Shown: positions 1 to 8,080 of the stretch, piece after piece
Layout of the letters: each line of letters opens with the position of its first letter
Position numbering within the stretch: position 1 is the first letter of the stretch
Assembly (NCBI GenBank): GCA_022561755.1
Contig: JADFQN010000006.1
Location: 1-47,587 of the forward strand
Reading direction: 5' to 3'
DNA from: Bacteroidota bacterium
Lineage (GTDB): Bacteria; Bacteroidota; Rhodothermia; Rhodothermales; Rubricoccaceae
DNA length: 47,587 bases
Notes under the pieces: model-generated
The model's database searches: none
Told to the model about the DNA's origin: nothing
The model's input: only the letters and a program-made list of their open reading frames with translations
Program-made: the position numbers and the translations under genes

Positions 1-1136
1 TCCGCGATGGCGTCTAGCTGCTCCATCAGCTTCTCGATGGGGAGGCCGTGGGCCACTTGCAGGCTCCGGCTGTGGTCGCACACGCCGAAATACTCCAGCC
101 CCATCGCCCGCGCCGCGCCGGTCATCTCGCGGAGGGTGTGCGCTCCGTCGCTGTAGGTGGTGTGGTTGTGGAGGGTGCCTTTGAAGTCCTCCAGCGTGAG
201 TAGATCAGGTAGGATGTCCTCTTCGGCGGCGTCCAATTCGCCCAGGCCTTCGCGCAAGGAGGGTGGAATCTCGCGTAGCCCCGCGTTGTCGTAGATGAGC
301 TCCTCGTCGTCGGTGTCTTCCGGTTCGCCGTACCGCTCGGTGAACGCTTCGATGTGCTCCTCCGAACCCGTCGTAGCCCAGAGCGTGGTTCCGAACGTCT
401 CCTCGGGGCAGAGGTAAATGGCGATGGGGAGGCCGAAGGAGGTCTGCCCGCGCAACAGCACATCATTAGCGGCATCCTCCATCACACAGCCGTTCAGCGT
501 AAGCGCGGCTAGCGCTTGGGCCTTGTCTCCCTCAACAACCAGCTCAACCAGATCCACCACTTCAAGCTGACGGCGGAAGCCTCCGGTTGCTTCTACGTTC
601 GCGATGCCGTTCCCACCTTGCAGCGCTTCCACTAGGCCAGTGATGTCGTCGTGGATCTGCCCGTAGTGGACCTTCCCGGCATATTCCTGCAATTTTTCGA
701 TCGACGCGAGCACGTTCTCCGCGGTCTTCTTGCCGAAGCCGGGAAGTGAGGCAATGCGTCCCGCCACCGCAGCAGCCTCCAGGTCGTCCAGCGACGTGAT
801 GTCGATCTCCTGCCACAGCGCGCGGACCTTTTTCGGGCCGAGGCCCTTCACTTTTAGTACGTCCAGCAAGCCGGGCGGGATGGCAGCGAGCATCTCCGTC
901 ACGGAAGCCAGTTCTCCTGTCTCCGCGAGTTCCGCGATGTCGCGCGCGATGCTCTTCCCAATGCCCTGCGCCTCCACCAGCGTGCCGGCTTTTGCGAGAT
1001 CGGAGGCAGGCTCTTCCAGCTTCTCCACGGCCCTCGCCGCACTCCCAAAGGCTCTCGCCTTGAACGGATTTCCACCAGTCAACTCCACGAGGTTTCCGGC
1101 GAGCTTGAGCTGCTGTGCAATGGCCTTATTGGTCAT
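1..1136 (-). CDS. polX: PolX-like protein (HhH, degenerate Pol beta fold, PHP domain), 3' end outside window
   Basis: The reverse strand from ATG at 1136 stays open to the window edge (about 378 residues seen). The N-terminus (MTNKAIAQQLKLAGNLVE) and the two helix-hairpin-helix segments (GIGKSIARDIAELAETG near residue 60, then VKGLGPKKV and LPGFGKKTAENVL) match bacterial PolX. The C-terminal PHP part has HNHTTYSDG and GVCDHSRSLQVAHGL, the metal-binding start of a PHP 3'-5' exonuclease. PolX acts in base-excision repair as a gap-filling polymerase plus exonuclease. Here the polymerase palm motif reads GGFRRQLEVVDLVEL where catalytic PolX has a G-S-x-R-R...D-x-D arrangement, so the metal-binding aspartates look lost and the protein may keep only the nuclease/DNA-binding role (inference). 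Start chosen at the only early ATG, which fits family N-termini. Confidence 0.85.
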   Translation of the reverse strand, partial: MTNKAIAQQLKLAGNLVELTGGNPFKARAFGSAARAVEKLEEPASDLAKAGTLVEAQGIGKSIARDIAELAETGELASVTEMLAAIPPGLLDVLKVKGLGPKKVRALWQEIDITSLDDLEAAAVAGRIASLPGFGKKTAENVLASIEKLQEYAGKVHYGQIHDDITGLVEALQGGNGIANVEATGGFRRQLEVVDLVELVVEGDKAQALAALTLNGCVMEDAANDVLLRGQTSFGLPIAIYLCPEETFGTTLWATTGSEEHIEAFTERYGEPEDTDDEELIYDNAGLREIPPSLREGLGELDAAEEDILPDLLTLEDFKGTLHNHTTYSDGAHTLREMTGAARAMGLEYFGVCDHSRSLQVAHGLPIEKLMEQLDAIA

Positions 1137-1981
1137 TCCGGATGGGTCATTCGTCTGGCGTGCCGTCTGTTGAAAATAGCACCCTCCGTTGCTCGCGGCA
1201 CAGCGCCGAGGTGGGGACGTATTAGTGGGATGTGTGTCACACCCTCCGCCTCGCAAGCTCGGCACCTCCCTCGGGGATGGAGGGGTTTTTGAACCGCCCT
1301 TTTATAGAGGCTGTCCGCCGCATGGCGGACTGGGGGTTATCAGTAGGCTGGCGGGATGCTTCATGCAGGCGACGGATTAGGCTTCTCGCCGTAGCAGGCC
1401 AAACCCTCCGCCCTCGCTACGCTCGGCCAGGGTGATCCTCACGCTTGCCCGCTCAGCGCCGCGATGCGCCGCCCTTGGAGGGAGGACTTCAAAGTCCCCC
1501 TTTCAAGAGGGTGCCGCCGTAGGCGGCGGGGGATGTCGGATTGGCTGGGAGCCCCGCGCGCATCCCCCGACCTCGTTCCGGCTCCGCCTCCACTCGGCCA
1601 GAAAGCTCCCGTCCTTGGCAAGGGCAACGCAAAGCGTTGCGGCGTGGGCAACGCGAGGCAAAATCGGGCTGGGGGTGGTCGACGACGGAGCCGAACGAAC
1701 GGCTGGTAGCATACCCTCCGGCCTCGCTGTGCTCGACCCCTCCCCCCGCCATACGGCGGGGTACTCCTCTCAGGGGGAGACTACCCTCCGCCTCGCGAGC
1801 TCGGCACCCGCTGGGGAGGGAGGCGTTGCGGAACAGCTTCCACTTCGTGGGGAGGTACAAGAGGTATTATCCTCCCGCCCGCGAACATCCCTAGATTCCC
1901 CCCGTAGGCACGAATCAGCCTGTCCCGTCCGCTTTCGACACCACTTTCACTTCCGTGCTCCCCCACTCCACTTCCGACCCC
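1137..1981. repeat. 845-bp intergenic region of GC-rich dispersed repeat modules
   Basis: No credible gene; the overlapping frames here are short, contradictory and lack domain signals. The stretch is built from repeat modules whose core reads ACCCTCCGCCTCGC followed by AGCTCGGCACC: at 1241-1271 and 1783-1812, with looser copies near 1403 and 1713. Small hairpins separate them: GTCCGCC/GGCGGAC at 1313-1330 with loop GCAT, and CCCCGCCATACGGCGGGG around 1746. A 17-mer at 1537-1553 (CGGATTGGCTGGGAGCC) recurs exactly at 20449-20465. The same module appears at 20321 and, inverted, at 44701. No promoter could be assigned to the downstream protease gene. Confidence 0.8.
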
Positions 1982-3682
1982 ATGAAGCTGCGCCGCTTTC
2001 CGTACATGCTCGTTGCCGGGGTGCTCATGCTCGGCATTCTCCTTGGCTTCCAGATTCGCGATGTCGCCTCCGGCAACAGCAACTTTGAGAACTTCCGCAA
2101 GATCGAGGAAGCCTACAACTTCATCACTCGCAGCTACGTTGAGCCGGTGGACTCGTCGGAGTTGGCCGAAGACGCGATTGAAGGGATGCTGGCCGGGCTA
2201 GACCCGCACACCGTCTATATCAATTCGAGCGAGATGCGGAGCGTCCGCGAGAGCTTTGACGCCTCGTTCGAGGGTATCGGCATCTACTTCGAGTTGATTG
2301 AAGGGCCGGACGACACCGACACACTGGCCGTGCTGATGCCCATCGCGGGCGGCCCGAGCGACGAGGCCGGGCTGCACGCCGGCGACCGCATCATTCAGAT
2401 CAACGACACCACGGCCATCGGGTTTACGAACGAACTGGTTCGGCGGTATCTGAAAGGCCCATCAGGCACGGAGGTGACTGTGCATGTTCTGCGGCCCGGC
2501 TACGACGAGACGCTGACCTTCAAGATCACCCGCGACCGCATCCCGCTCGAAACAGTGATTGCGGCCTATATGGCGGACGAGCGTACGGGTTACATTCGGC
2601 TCCAACGTTTCGCCCGGACGAGCCATACAGAGCTTCTCGAAGCCATGCGCAACCTGCAAGCGCAGGGAATGGATCGGCTGGTCCTGGACCTGCGCGGCAA
2701 TGCCGGGGGCTTGCTGGAGCAGGCCTGGCGCATCGCGGACGAATTCCTTTCGGCCGGTGAGATGGTGGTCTACACCGACAGCCGTCACCGCGGCAACAAC
2801 CGCGAGTACCGCGCAACGGGGGGTGGATTGTTTGAAACACAACCGATTATCGTACTGGTGGACGAGAACTCGGCCTCAGCCTCGGAGATCGTCGCAGGGG
2901 CCCTTCAGGATCACGACCGTGCCCTCATTGTTGGGCGGCGCTCGTTCGGCAAAGGCCTCGTTCAGCAGCAGTTCGGCCTCACGGATGGAAGCGTTCTGCA
3001 AATGACGGTCTCGCGCTATTTCACGCCATCTGGGCGGCTCATCCAGACGCACTACGAGAACGGCGACGACGACTCGGCCTATTTCGAGGCCAAGCGGGAA
3101 GTCCGCGAAATGATGGAAGACGCGGGCAACCAGGGGCTCGTTGATGTATCGCGCTTTGGAGACCTCGTGCCGGATTCGCTCACCTACACGACCGATTCGG
3201 GGCGCCTCGTCTTCGGCGGCGGCGGCATTCTGCCCGACTACCTCGTCCGCCTCGACACGGTAGATACCGCGTTGCGCATGGTCATTGGCCGCAGGCTGGA
3301 TGACGGCTTTGCCCGCACGCGCCTTACCCGGCTGGGCGACAGCTTCCGCCAACAGTGGCAGGGCAAGGAGGATGAGTTCCTCCGCAGCTACTCAATCGAC
3401 GACGAGACATTCGCCTCGTTCCTTGCCTTCGTCGGGCAGCAGGGGATAGAAGTGGTGGATGTGCGCCCCGCCGAGGAGTCGGACGATCCGGTTCTGGTGC
3501 GCTCCGAAGCGATTGCCTCGCAAAGCGACATCGAGACGCGTATCAAGGCGTTCATGGCCCGCCGCCTGTTTGGTGTGGAGGCGTTCTACCCCGTCGTCGG
3601 CAGCATCGACAAGACACTCGTCGAGGCGATGAAGCTCTGGGGCCCCGCATCCGATCTGGCCATGGCACGGCCGGGGCAGTAA
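1982..3682 (+). CDS. ctpA: S41 family C-terminal processing peptidase (CtpA/Prc type)
   Basis: A 566-residue periplasmic serine protease that trims or degrades proteins from their C-termini. Residues 1-30 (MKLRRFPYMLVAGVLMLGIL) form a signal anchor. A PDZ domain lies around residues 85-170 (FEGIGIYFEL ... AGLHAGDRIIQIN). The S41 core holds LRGNAGGLL and ENSASASEIVAGALQ followed by RRSFGKGLVQ; the 25-residue spacing from Ser299 to Lys324 matches the Ser/Lys dyad of Prc and D1 protease. A roughly 200-residue C-terminal part follows, typical of the Bacteroidota members. ATG at 1982 is preferred over an in-frame ATG at 1955 because the signal anchor starts there. No Shine-Dalgarno sequence is visible. 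A hairpin after the stop probably ends the transcript. Confidence 0.93.
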   Translation: MKLRRFPYMLVAGVLMLGILLGFQIRDVASGNSNFENFRKIEEAYNFITRSYVEPVDSSELAEDAIEGMLAGLDPHTVYINSSEMRSVRESFDASFEGIGIYFELIEGPDDTDTLAVLMPIAGGPSDEAGLHAGDRIIQINDTTAIGFTNELVRRYLKGPSGTEVTVHVLRPGYDETLTFKITRDRIPLETVIAAYMADERTGYIRLQRFARTSHTELLEAMRNLQAQGMDRLVLDLRGNAGGLLEQAWRIADEFLSAGEMVVYTDSRHRGNNREYRATGGGLFETQPIIVLVDENSASASEIVAGALQDHDRALIVGRRSFGKGLVQQQFGLTDGSVLQMTVSRYFTPSGRLIQTHYENGDDDSAYFEAKREVREMMEDAGNQGLVDVSRFGDLVPDSLTYTTDSGRLVFGGGGILPDYLVRLDTVDTALRMVIGRRLDDGFARTRLTRLGDSFRQQWQGKEDEFLRSYSIDDETFASFLAFVGQQGIEVVDVRPAEESDDPVLVRSEAIASQSDIETRIKAFMARRLFGVEAFYPVVGSIDKTLVEAMKLWGPASDLAMARPGQ

Positions 3683-3734
3683 CGGTAGGTTTGGCGTCGG
3701 CTGTCCACAAAGGGTAGAATATTTGACATTCACT

Positions 3735-3762
3735 GGGGCGATGGAAGCAACTTCATCGCCCC
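3735..3762 (+). terminator. Probable intrinsic terminator of the protease gene
   Basis: GGGGCGATG (3735-3743) pairs with CATCGCCCC (3754-3762). GAAG/CTTC extends the stem inward past one bulged base, leaving a 3-nt CAA loop, and TTGTCTGT follows. It lies 53 bp after the stop at 3682. The T-run is weak, so rho-independence is likely but not certain. The rest of 3763-3986 has no gene that I can see. Confidence 0.6.
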
Positions 3763-3986
3763 TTGTCTGTCAAGGAACAAGGGGTTGGCGGCGGTGCAAC
3801 GTAGCTCTCTTCAAACTGCGTTGACATTATCAACCCCAGTGGGGATATTGAGGAGCCTCGCGGCACGCCGGGTCCTTACTCGGTGAGGGCTCCGGCTGGT
3901 TTCATCCGCTTCGGCGCCTCGGCCCTGCCGCATGGCGGAGCTCTTCCCCTTTCGCCCCATTTTTACGCTCCCTCTGGAGGTTGACT

Positions 3987-4721
3987 ATGAAGCTCTACGC
4001 GCTGCTGCTACTGCAGGACGCCGCCGCAAACGAAGGCGGGTTCACCAACATGTTGGTCCAGCGGTTCAACGAAGGCAATGAAGGCGGCTTTATGTGGCCG
4101 GTTCTCATCTGTCTTGTAATTGGCCTCGCCATCTCCTTCGAGCGCATTATTTCGCTCAACCGCTCCGATGTCAACACCCGGAAGCTGATGAGAAGCGTCA
4201 AGGAGGCGCTCGAGACTGGTGATGGCGGTGTCTCGCAGGCCGAGGAGGTTTGTGCCAACACGCGCGGCCCCGTCGCTTCCGTGGTGCAGGCCGGCCTTCT
4301 TCGTTTCGACGAGGGCATGGATGCCGTCGAGAAAGCTGTGGTTGCTTACGGCTCAATCGAAATGAGTTTCCTCGAGCGCGGCCTCGTCTGGCTGAGCCTC
4401 TTCATCTCGCTCGCTCCGATGTTTGGCTTCCTCGGTACCGTTTGGGGAATGATCCTCGCCTTCGATGCCATTGAACAAGCGGGCGATATTTCACCTAGCC
4501 TCGTGGCCAACGGCATCAAGGTGGCCCTCATCACCACGGTTGCCGGTCTCATCGTCGCCATCATCCTGCAGGTTTTCTACAACTACGCGGTCTCGAAGAT
4601 CGACCGCATTGTAGCGGAGATGGAGGAGGCCTCCGTCGAGCTTATCGACGCGCTGGCCATGATGACCATGGGCCGTCCCGTCCGCGGCGCGCCCGACGCT
4701 TCGAGCGACGAAGGCGCGTGA
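3987..4721 (+). CDS. exbB: MotA/TolQ/ExbB proton channel family protein
   Basis: A 244-residue inner-membrane protein of the ExbB/TolQ family, which with ExbD forms the proton-driven motor that energises TonB or Tol systems. The first membrane segment is near residue 32 (MWPVLICLVIGLAISFERII). The conserved ExbB pair follows at about 130-155 (LVWLSLFISLAPMFGFLGTVW) and 172-200 (NGIKVALITTVAGLIVAII). The G-x-L-G-T-V-x-G-M signature is intact. CTGGAGG at 3974-3980, six bases upstream, supports ATG at 3987 over a TTG two codons earlier; it is one of the few clear ribosome binding sites here. It heads a cluster with a small membrane protein and two ExbD proteins. No TonB is present, so whether it drives TonB, Tol or gliding cannot be told. 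Confidence 0.93.
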   Translation: MKLYALLLLQDAAANEGGFTNMLVQRFNEGNEGGFMWPVLICLVIGLAISFERIISLNRSDVNTRKLMRSVKEALETGDGGVSQAEEVCANTRGPVASVVQAGLLRFDEGMDAVEKAVVAYGSIEMSFLERGLVWLSLFISLAPMFGFLGTVWGMILAFDAIEQAGDISPSLVANGIKVALITTVAGLIVAIILQVFYNYAVSKIDRIVAEMEEASVELIDALAMMTMGRPVRGAPDASSDEGA

Positions 4722-4815
4722 CCCATCGTATCCGCGCGGGCGTGCGGGGCCCGGCTAATCCCGGCCTCTACCGCCGCGCTTCTGACTCTGTTGGACCCTT
4801 TCTCCCCTATTTGAT

Positions 4816-5118
4816 ATGATCACCATTCTCATGTATCTGAGCGAGGCTTTGATCGTGCTGAGCCTTCTCATGATGGTCGGTTTCGGCTTCCGCGGGTTGA
4901 TTCTTGGGCGTAAGAACTACATTGCCATCGGCAGCATGGCTCTGGCGCTCGTCGTCTTCCTGATCTCCCTCGCGATCGCCAATCCGGATGCCTACCCGCC
5001 GATCAACGGCAAATACGTCACGACTACGGAGGTGGCGGTCGTATTTACGGCCATTGCCATGTTTGGTCTGGCCATTCTCGCCCTTTTGGCGTCGGCCGTA
5101 CACGGCCTCTTTCGTTAA
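4816..5118 (+). CDS. Small three-helix membrane protein between ExbB and ExbD
   Basis: A 100-residue protein that I cannot assign to a family. It has three hydrophobic segments: residues about 3-28 (MYLSEALIVLSLLMMVGFGF), 36-56 (AIGSMALALVVFLISLAIAN) and 72-97 (VAVVFTAIAMFGLAILALLA). A short loop between the second and third (PDAYPPINGKYVTTTE) is the only polar stretch of note. Codon use resembles its neighbours, and it is co-directional between exbB (94 bp upstream) and exbD (56 bp downstream), so it is probably co-transcribed. An accessory subunit or chaperone of the ExbBD motor is the simplest inference from position; nothing in the sequence proves it. Confidence 0.75.
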   Translation: MITILMYLSEALIVLSLLMMVGFGFRGLILGRKNYIAIGSMALALVVFLISLAIANPDAYPPINGKYVTTTEVAVVFTAIAMFGLAILALLASAVHGLFR

Positions 5119-5132
5119 CACCCGCTAGCACC

Positions 5133-5151
5133 GGGTCGGGCATCCCGACCC
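5133..5151 (+). other. Hairpin between the small membrane protein and exbD
   Basis: GGGTCGGG (5133-5140) and CCCGACCC (5144-5151) form a perfect 8-bp stem with a CAT loop. It lies inside an apparently single transcription unit and has no T-run, so it is more likely an RNA processing or attenuation structure than a terminator (inference). Confidence 0.5.
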
Positions 5152-5174
5152 AGCGTCATCATACCCCCTGCGCT

Positions 5175-5726
5175 ATGCCCCTCAAGAAGCGAACCAGACG
5201 TCAGGCTGAGATTCCAACGGCCACGATGGCCGACATCGCGTTCCTCCTGCTGATCTTTTTCCTCGTTACCACCACGATCAACGTGGATTCGGGCATCTAC
5301 ATGCAGCTTCCGCCGAAGCTCGACGCAAACGTAGATCCCCCAGAGATCCAGAAGCGCAACCTCTTGAATATCCTCGTCAATAACTCCGGCGATGTGCTCG
5401 TAGATGGTCAGTTCATGGCCATCGACAACATCCGCGCCGAGGTAGTGAAGCACGTTACCAACGAAGGCCGGCTCCCGAATTATTCGGATAACCCCGACGC
5501 AGCCATCGTGTCCTTCAAAACCGAACGACGGCTGCCGTACGGGGTGTACATCAACGTCCTGGACGAGATTAGAGGGGCTTACGTTGAGATCCGGGATAAC
5601 TATGCCCAGGAAATCCGAGGTGTGAACTACGCCACGTACAAAGGGCAGTTGGGCGAGGACGACGAGGACGAGGTGAAGACGAAGTACCCCATCAAGATAT
5701 CCCTCGCCGAGCCCGAACCCGGTTGA
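5175..5726 (+). CDS. exbD: ExbD/TolR family biopolymer transport protein (first copy)
   Basis: A 183-residue ExbD-type protein. After a basic N-terminus (MPLKKRTRRQAEIPTATMAD) comes one membrane helix, MADIAFLLLIFFLVTTTI, carrying the conserved Asp at residue 19 that carries protons in ExbD/TolR. The rest is the periplasmic domain, here with a long insertion-rich tail (EIRGAYVEIRDNYAQEIRG and an acidic EDDEDE run) compared with the usual ~140 residues. It pairs with a second ExbD immediately downstream, an arrangement common in Bacteroidota where two ExbD paralogues follow one ExbB. Possibly the two form heterodimers (inference). Confidence 0.92.
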   Translation: MPLKKRTRRQAEIPTATMADIAFLLLIFFLVTTTINVDSGIYMQLPPKLDANVDPPEIQKRNLLNILVNNSGDVLVDGQFMAIDNIRAEVVKHVTNEGRLPNYSDNPDAAIVSFKTERRLPYGVYINVLDEIRGAYVEIRDNYAQEIRGVNYATYKGQLGEDDEDEVKTKYPIKISLAEPEPG

Positions 5727-5773
5727 GTACGAGGATCGTCCTCGCGTAATCACGACATAACGTAATCACTCCC

Positions 5774-6229
5774 ATGTCGGCTCACTTCAAAAAGAAGTCT
5801 GCGAAGACCAGCCAGGAAATCCCTACGGCCTCGTTGCCGGATATCATTTTCATGCTGCTGATCTTCTTTATGGTCACGACCGTTATGCGCGAGACGGAGC
5901 TGCTGGTTCGCACCTCGTTGCCTGCCGCTGAAGCTGTCGAGAAAATTGAGGAGAAGCGCCTGGTTTCGTACATCTACGTTGGGCCGGAAATGCTGGAAGG
6001 AAATAGGTTTGGTGAGAATTCGGTTCAGATTGACGACGCCATTGTGGACGACCTGTTCGAGATCCGCAACATCATGTACCACAAGATTCTGGAAGAGCCT
6101 CGGATGATCATCTCCTTCCGTGTGGACAAAGAAGTAGAAACCGGCCTTCTTTACGATGTGCAAGCCGAATTGCGCGAGGCCGAGACGCTGCGCATCAACT
6201 ACTCCACCATGCGCGAAGGCGGATCGTAA
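5774..6229 (+). CDS. exbD: ExbD/TolR family biopolymer transport protein (second copy)
   Basis: A 151-residue second ExbD. The N-terminus SAHFKKKSAKTSQEIPTASL is basic, followed by the single helix PDIIFMLLIFFMVTTVM, with the proton-carrying Asp directly after Pro. The periplasmic region lacks the long acidic tail of the first copy. The gene begins 47 bp after it; the sequence between contains short CGTAATCAC repeats. It ends just before a UUCG-loop terminator, so the ExbB-ExbD-ExbD unit probably stops here. Confidence 0.92.
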   Translation: MSAHFKKKSAKTSQEIPTASLPDIIFMLLIFFMVTTVMRETELLVRTSLPAAEAVEKIEEKRLVSYIYVGPEMLEGNRFGENSVQIDDAIVDDLFEIRNIMYHKILEEPRMIISFRVDKEVETGLLYDVQAELREAETLRINYSTMREGGS

Positions 6230-6253
6230 ACCGCACAACTTGTATCGGGATTC

Positions 6254-6277
6254 AGGGCGCGCCTTCGGGTGCGCCCT
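6254..6277 (+). terminator. Intrinsic terminator after the ExbBD cluster
   Basis: AGGGCGC (6254-6260) pairs with GCGCCCT (6271-6277), extended inward by GCC/GGT around a TTCG tetraloop, and is followed by TTCTGG. It lies 25 bp after the second exbD stop and separates the cluster from the dehydrogenase gene. Confidence 0.7.
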
Positions 6278-6382
6278 TTCTGGTTACCCGCTTTTGCTGG
6301 CGCGTCTTTGGCCCGTCTCCACGTACACGGGAGTAGCTGCGGGGTAGCTTCCGACATTCCAGCGTACCCTTATTTTACTCAG

Positions 6383-7414
6383 ATGGCCTATCCAGTAACT
6401 CTTCTGCCCGGCGACGGAATCGGACCGGAAGTCATCGCCGGGGCGATTCAGGTGCTCGAAGCCACGGGCGTCGAGTTCGAGTGGGACGAGCAGGAAGCGG
6501 GCATGACGGCCTTCGAGAAAACGGGCAATCCGCTACCCCAGGCTGTGCTCGACTCGATTGAGCGGACTCGACTGGCGCTGAAGGGGCCGCTCACCACGCC
6601 GGCCGGGGATGGGTTCCGAAGTGTAAACGTGCGGCTCCGGCAGCACTTCGATACGTTTGCAAACGTCCGCCCGGCCAAGTCGCTACCCAATACGCAGGGT
6701 CCGTTCGATGGGATCGACCTCATCCTGTACCGCGAGAACACGGAGGGCCTCTACGCAGGTATCGAGTATTTCGACGAGCGGAATCAGATCGCGGATTCGA
6801 TAGCTAGAGTGACGCGCCGTGGCAGCGAGAACATTATTCGGTATGCGTTTCAGGACGCCGTGCGCCGTGGCCGCAAACGCCTTACACTGGTTCACAAGGC
6901 CAACATCCTGAAGAAGACGGGCGGAATGTTCCTCGCCATTGGCCACGAGATTGCGCAGGACTATCCGGCCATCGAGTTCGACGACCGCATTGTGGACAAC
7001 ATGGCCATGCAGCTCGTTATCCACCCGGATCGCTACGACTGCATCGTTACCACGAACCTGTTCGGCGACATTCTTTCGGATCTCATTTCGGGCCTCGTGG
7101 GCGGGCTGGGCGTGACCGGCGCGGCCAACATCGGCGACGACTGCGCCATCTTCGAGGCCGTTCACGGCTCGGCCCCTGACATTGCGGGCAAGGGCATCGC
7201 CAACCCCACAGCAATCATTCAGTCAGGTGAGATGCTCTTGCGGCACCTCGGTGAAATAGCTGCGGCCGACGCCGTGGCCGAAGCCCTTTACGCAGTATAC
7301 GCAGAAGGCACGAACCTGACCGCCGACCTTGGCGGCCCGTCCTCAACGTCGGAGTTTGCCGGCCATTTGGCCGATCGTGTTGTCAAGAAAATGGCCGCGC
7401 AGGTAGCCGCTTGA
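6383..7414 (+). CDS. Isocitrate dehydrogenase, NAD-type (isocitrate/isopropylmalate dehydrogenase family)
   Basis: A 343-residue beta-decarboxylating dehydrogenase, of TCA-cycle type by its residues. The nucleotide-binding start LLPGDGIGPEVI is at residue 7. The substrate-specificity segment FRSVNVRLRQHFDTFANVRP (about 78-98) has the Ser80-x-Asn82 and Leu-Arg pattern of isocitrate rather than isopropylmalate dehydrogenases. YRENTEGLYAGIEY carries the conserved Tyr. The metal-site aspartates are in NLFGDILSDLISGL, and the C-terminal HGSAPDIAGKGIANPTA is standard. At about 340 residues it resembles the short NAD-dependent enzymes rather than the 415-residue NADP form. ATG at 6383 is chosen because the family N-terminus starts there; the frame upstream is open but meaningless. 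No leuB-type neighbours are present, which supports isocitrate as substrate. Confidence 0.85.
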   Translation: MAYPVTLLPGDGIGPEVIAGAIQVLEATGVEFEWDEQEAGMTAFEKTGNPLPQAVLDSIERTRLALKGPLTTPAGDGFRSVNVRLRQHFDTFANVRPAKSLPNTQGPFDGIDLILYRENTEGLYAGIEYFDERNQIADSIARVTRRGSENIIRYAFQDAVRRGRKRLTLVHKANILKKTGGMFLAIGHEIAQDYPAIEFDDRIVDNMAMQLVIHPDRYDCIVTTNLFGDILSDLISGLVGGLGVTGAANIGDDCAIFEAVHGSAPDIAGKGIANPTAIIQSGEMLLRHLGEIAAADAVAEALYAVYAEGTNLTADLGGPSSTSEFAGHLADRVVKKMAAQVAA

Positions 7415-7441
7415 TTTTTTACCGACCGATTTGGCAGGGCC

Positions 7442-7867
7442 ATGATCCAGCGCATTCAGTCCGTCTATTTATTCTTCGGCGCACTTTTTCTCGCGTTGGT
7501 CGTCATCTTTAGTAATGCATGGATGGGCACGGTGGTGGCCTTCCACATGTCGCTTCCGTTGGTGGTGTATGCGTTGTCGGCCGTCGGTGGCTTTATTGGC
7601 TTCGCGGCGGTGTTCCTCTACAAGGATCGAAAGATGCAGGCGAAGCTCATCGCCGTTGTGCAATGGCTCGCTCTCGCTCTCGTCCTCGTACTCGTGGCGG
7701 CTCTGGGGATGTTTAGTTTTGGCAGCGAACAGAGTGCGCCGGCGCCATCGGCGATGACCTACCTGGTGCTCCTGACGCCCGCCGCGGCCTACATCCTGTT
7801 TAGCCTGGCTCGCCGCGCCGTAAGGAAAGACATCGAACTCGTGCGCTCGATGGACAGGCTACGCTGA
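7442..7867 (+). CDS. DUF4293 family membrane protein
   Basis: A 141-residue integral membrane protein. The N-terminus MIQRIQSVYLFFGALFLALV is the hallmark of DUF4293, a Bacteroidota family of unknown function. Four hydrophobic segments are visible (about residues 8-28, 38-60, 69-90 and 100-120), ending in a basic tail. It lies 27 bp after the dehydrogenase. The stop is followed within 4 bp by the left end of an inverted-repeat element. Confidence 0.85.
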   Translation: MIQRIQSVYLFFGALFLALVVIFSNAWMGTVVAFHMSLPLVVYALSAVGGFIGFAAVFLYKDRKMQAKLIAVVQWLALALVLVLVAALGMFSFGSEQSAPAPSAMTYLVLLTPAAAYILFSLARRAVRKDIELVRSMDRLR

Positions 7868-7871
7868 GCCG

Positions 7872-8068
7872 GGAGCCTGTCGGGTTTAGGATGATCTACT
7901 GCGACGGCAGTCAATCGGCTCATTTGCCCGATCTTTCTCGTTACGTAGCTCCATCCCGCAAGCCTGCGGGACGCCTCAAAAGATCGAGAAAATGTTCTCG
8001 GTTCCCCGCTCGCCTCGCTACAGCCTGCCCCGCCTTGGCGGGAAACCCCTAAACCCGACAGACTCCTG
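7872..8068. mobile_element. MITE-like element B1 (197 bp, terminal inverted repeats)
   Basis: The ends GGAGCCTGTCGGGTTTA (from 7872) and TAAACCCGACAGACTCC (to about 8066) are inverted repeats. The interior has no ORF but matches the reverse complement of 42502-42667 along its length, sharing GATCTACTGCG, CGTTACGTAGCTCCA and GCCTCAAAAGATCGA. The GATCTTT...AAAGATC pair would fold into an internal hairpin. A CCCGCAAGCCTGCGGG palindrome inside is absent from the other copy. The element fills the gap between the DUF4293 gene and the transporter gene, whose start is 12 bp from the right end. Confidence 0.75.
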
Positions 8069-8080
8069 AGGAAATCGGCC

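Noticed and set aside
1164-1180. GTCTGTTGAAAATA near the PolX start as another element end
   Set aside because: Only about a dozen bases match, the internal motif is missing and there is no partner end.
1432-2088. Long open frames across the GC-rich repeat region before the protease gene
   Set aside because: Several overlapping frames on both strands are open only because of repeats and high GC. None has a domain, signal peptide or family resemblance.
6383-7414. 3-isopropylmalate dehydrogenase (leuB)
   Set aside because: The Ser-x-Asn and N-V-R-P specificity segment fits isocitrate dehydrogenase, and no leucine genes are nearby.
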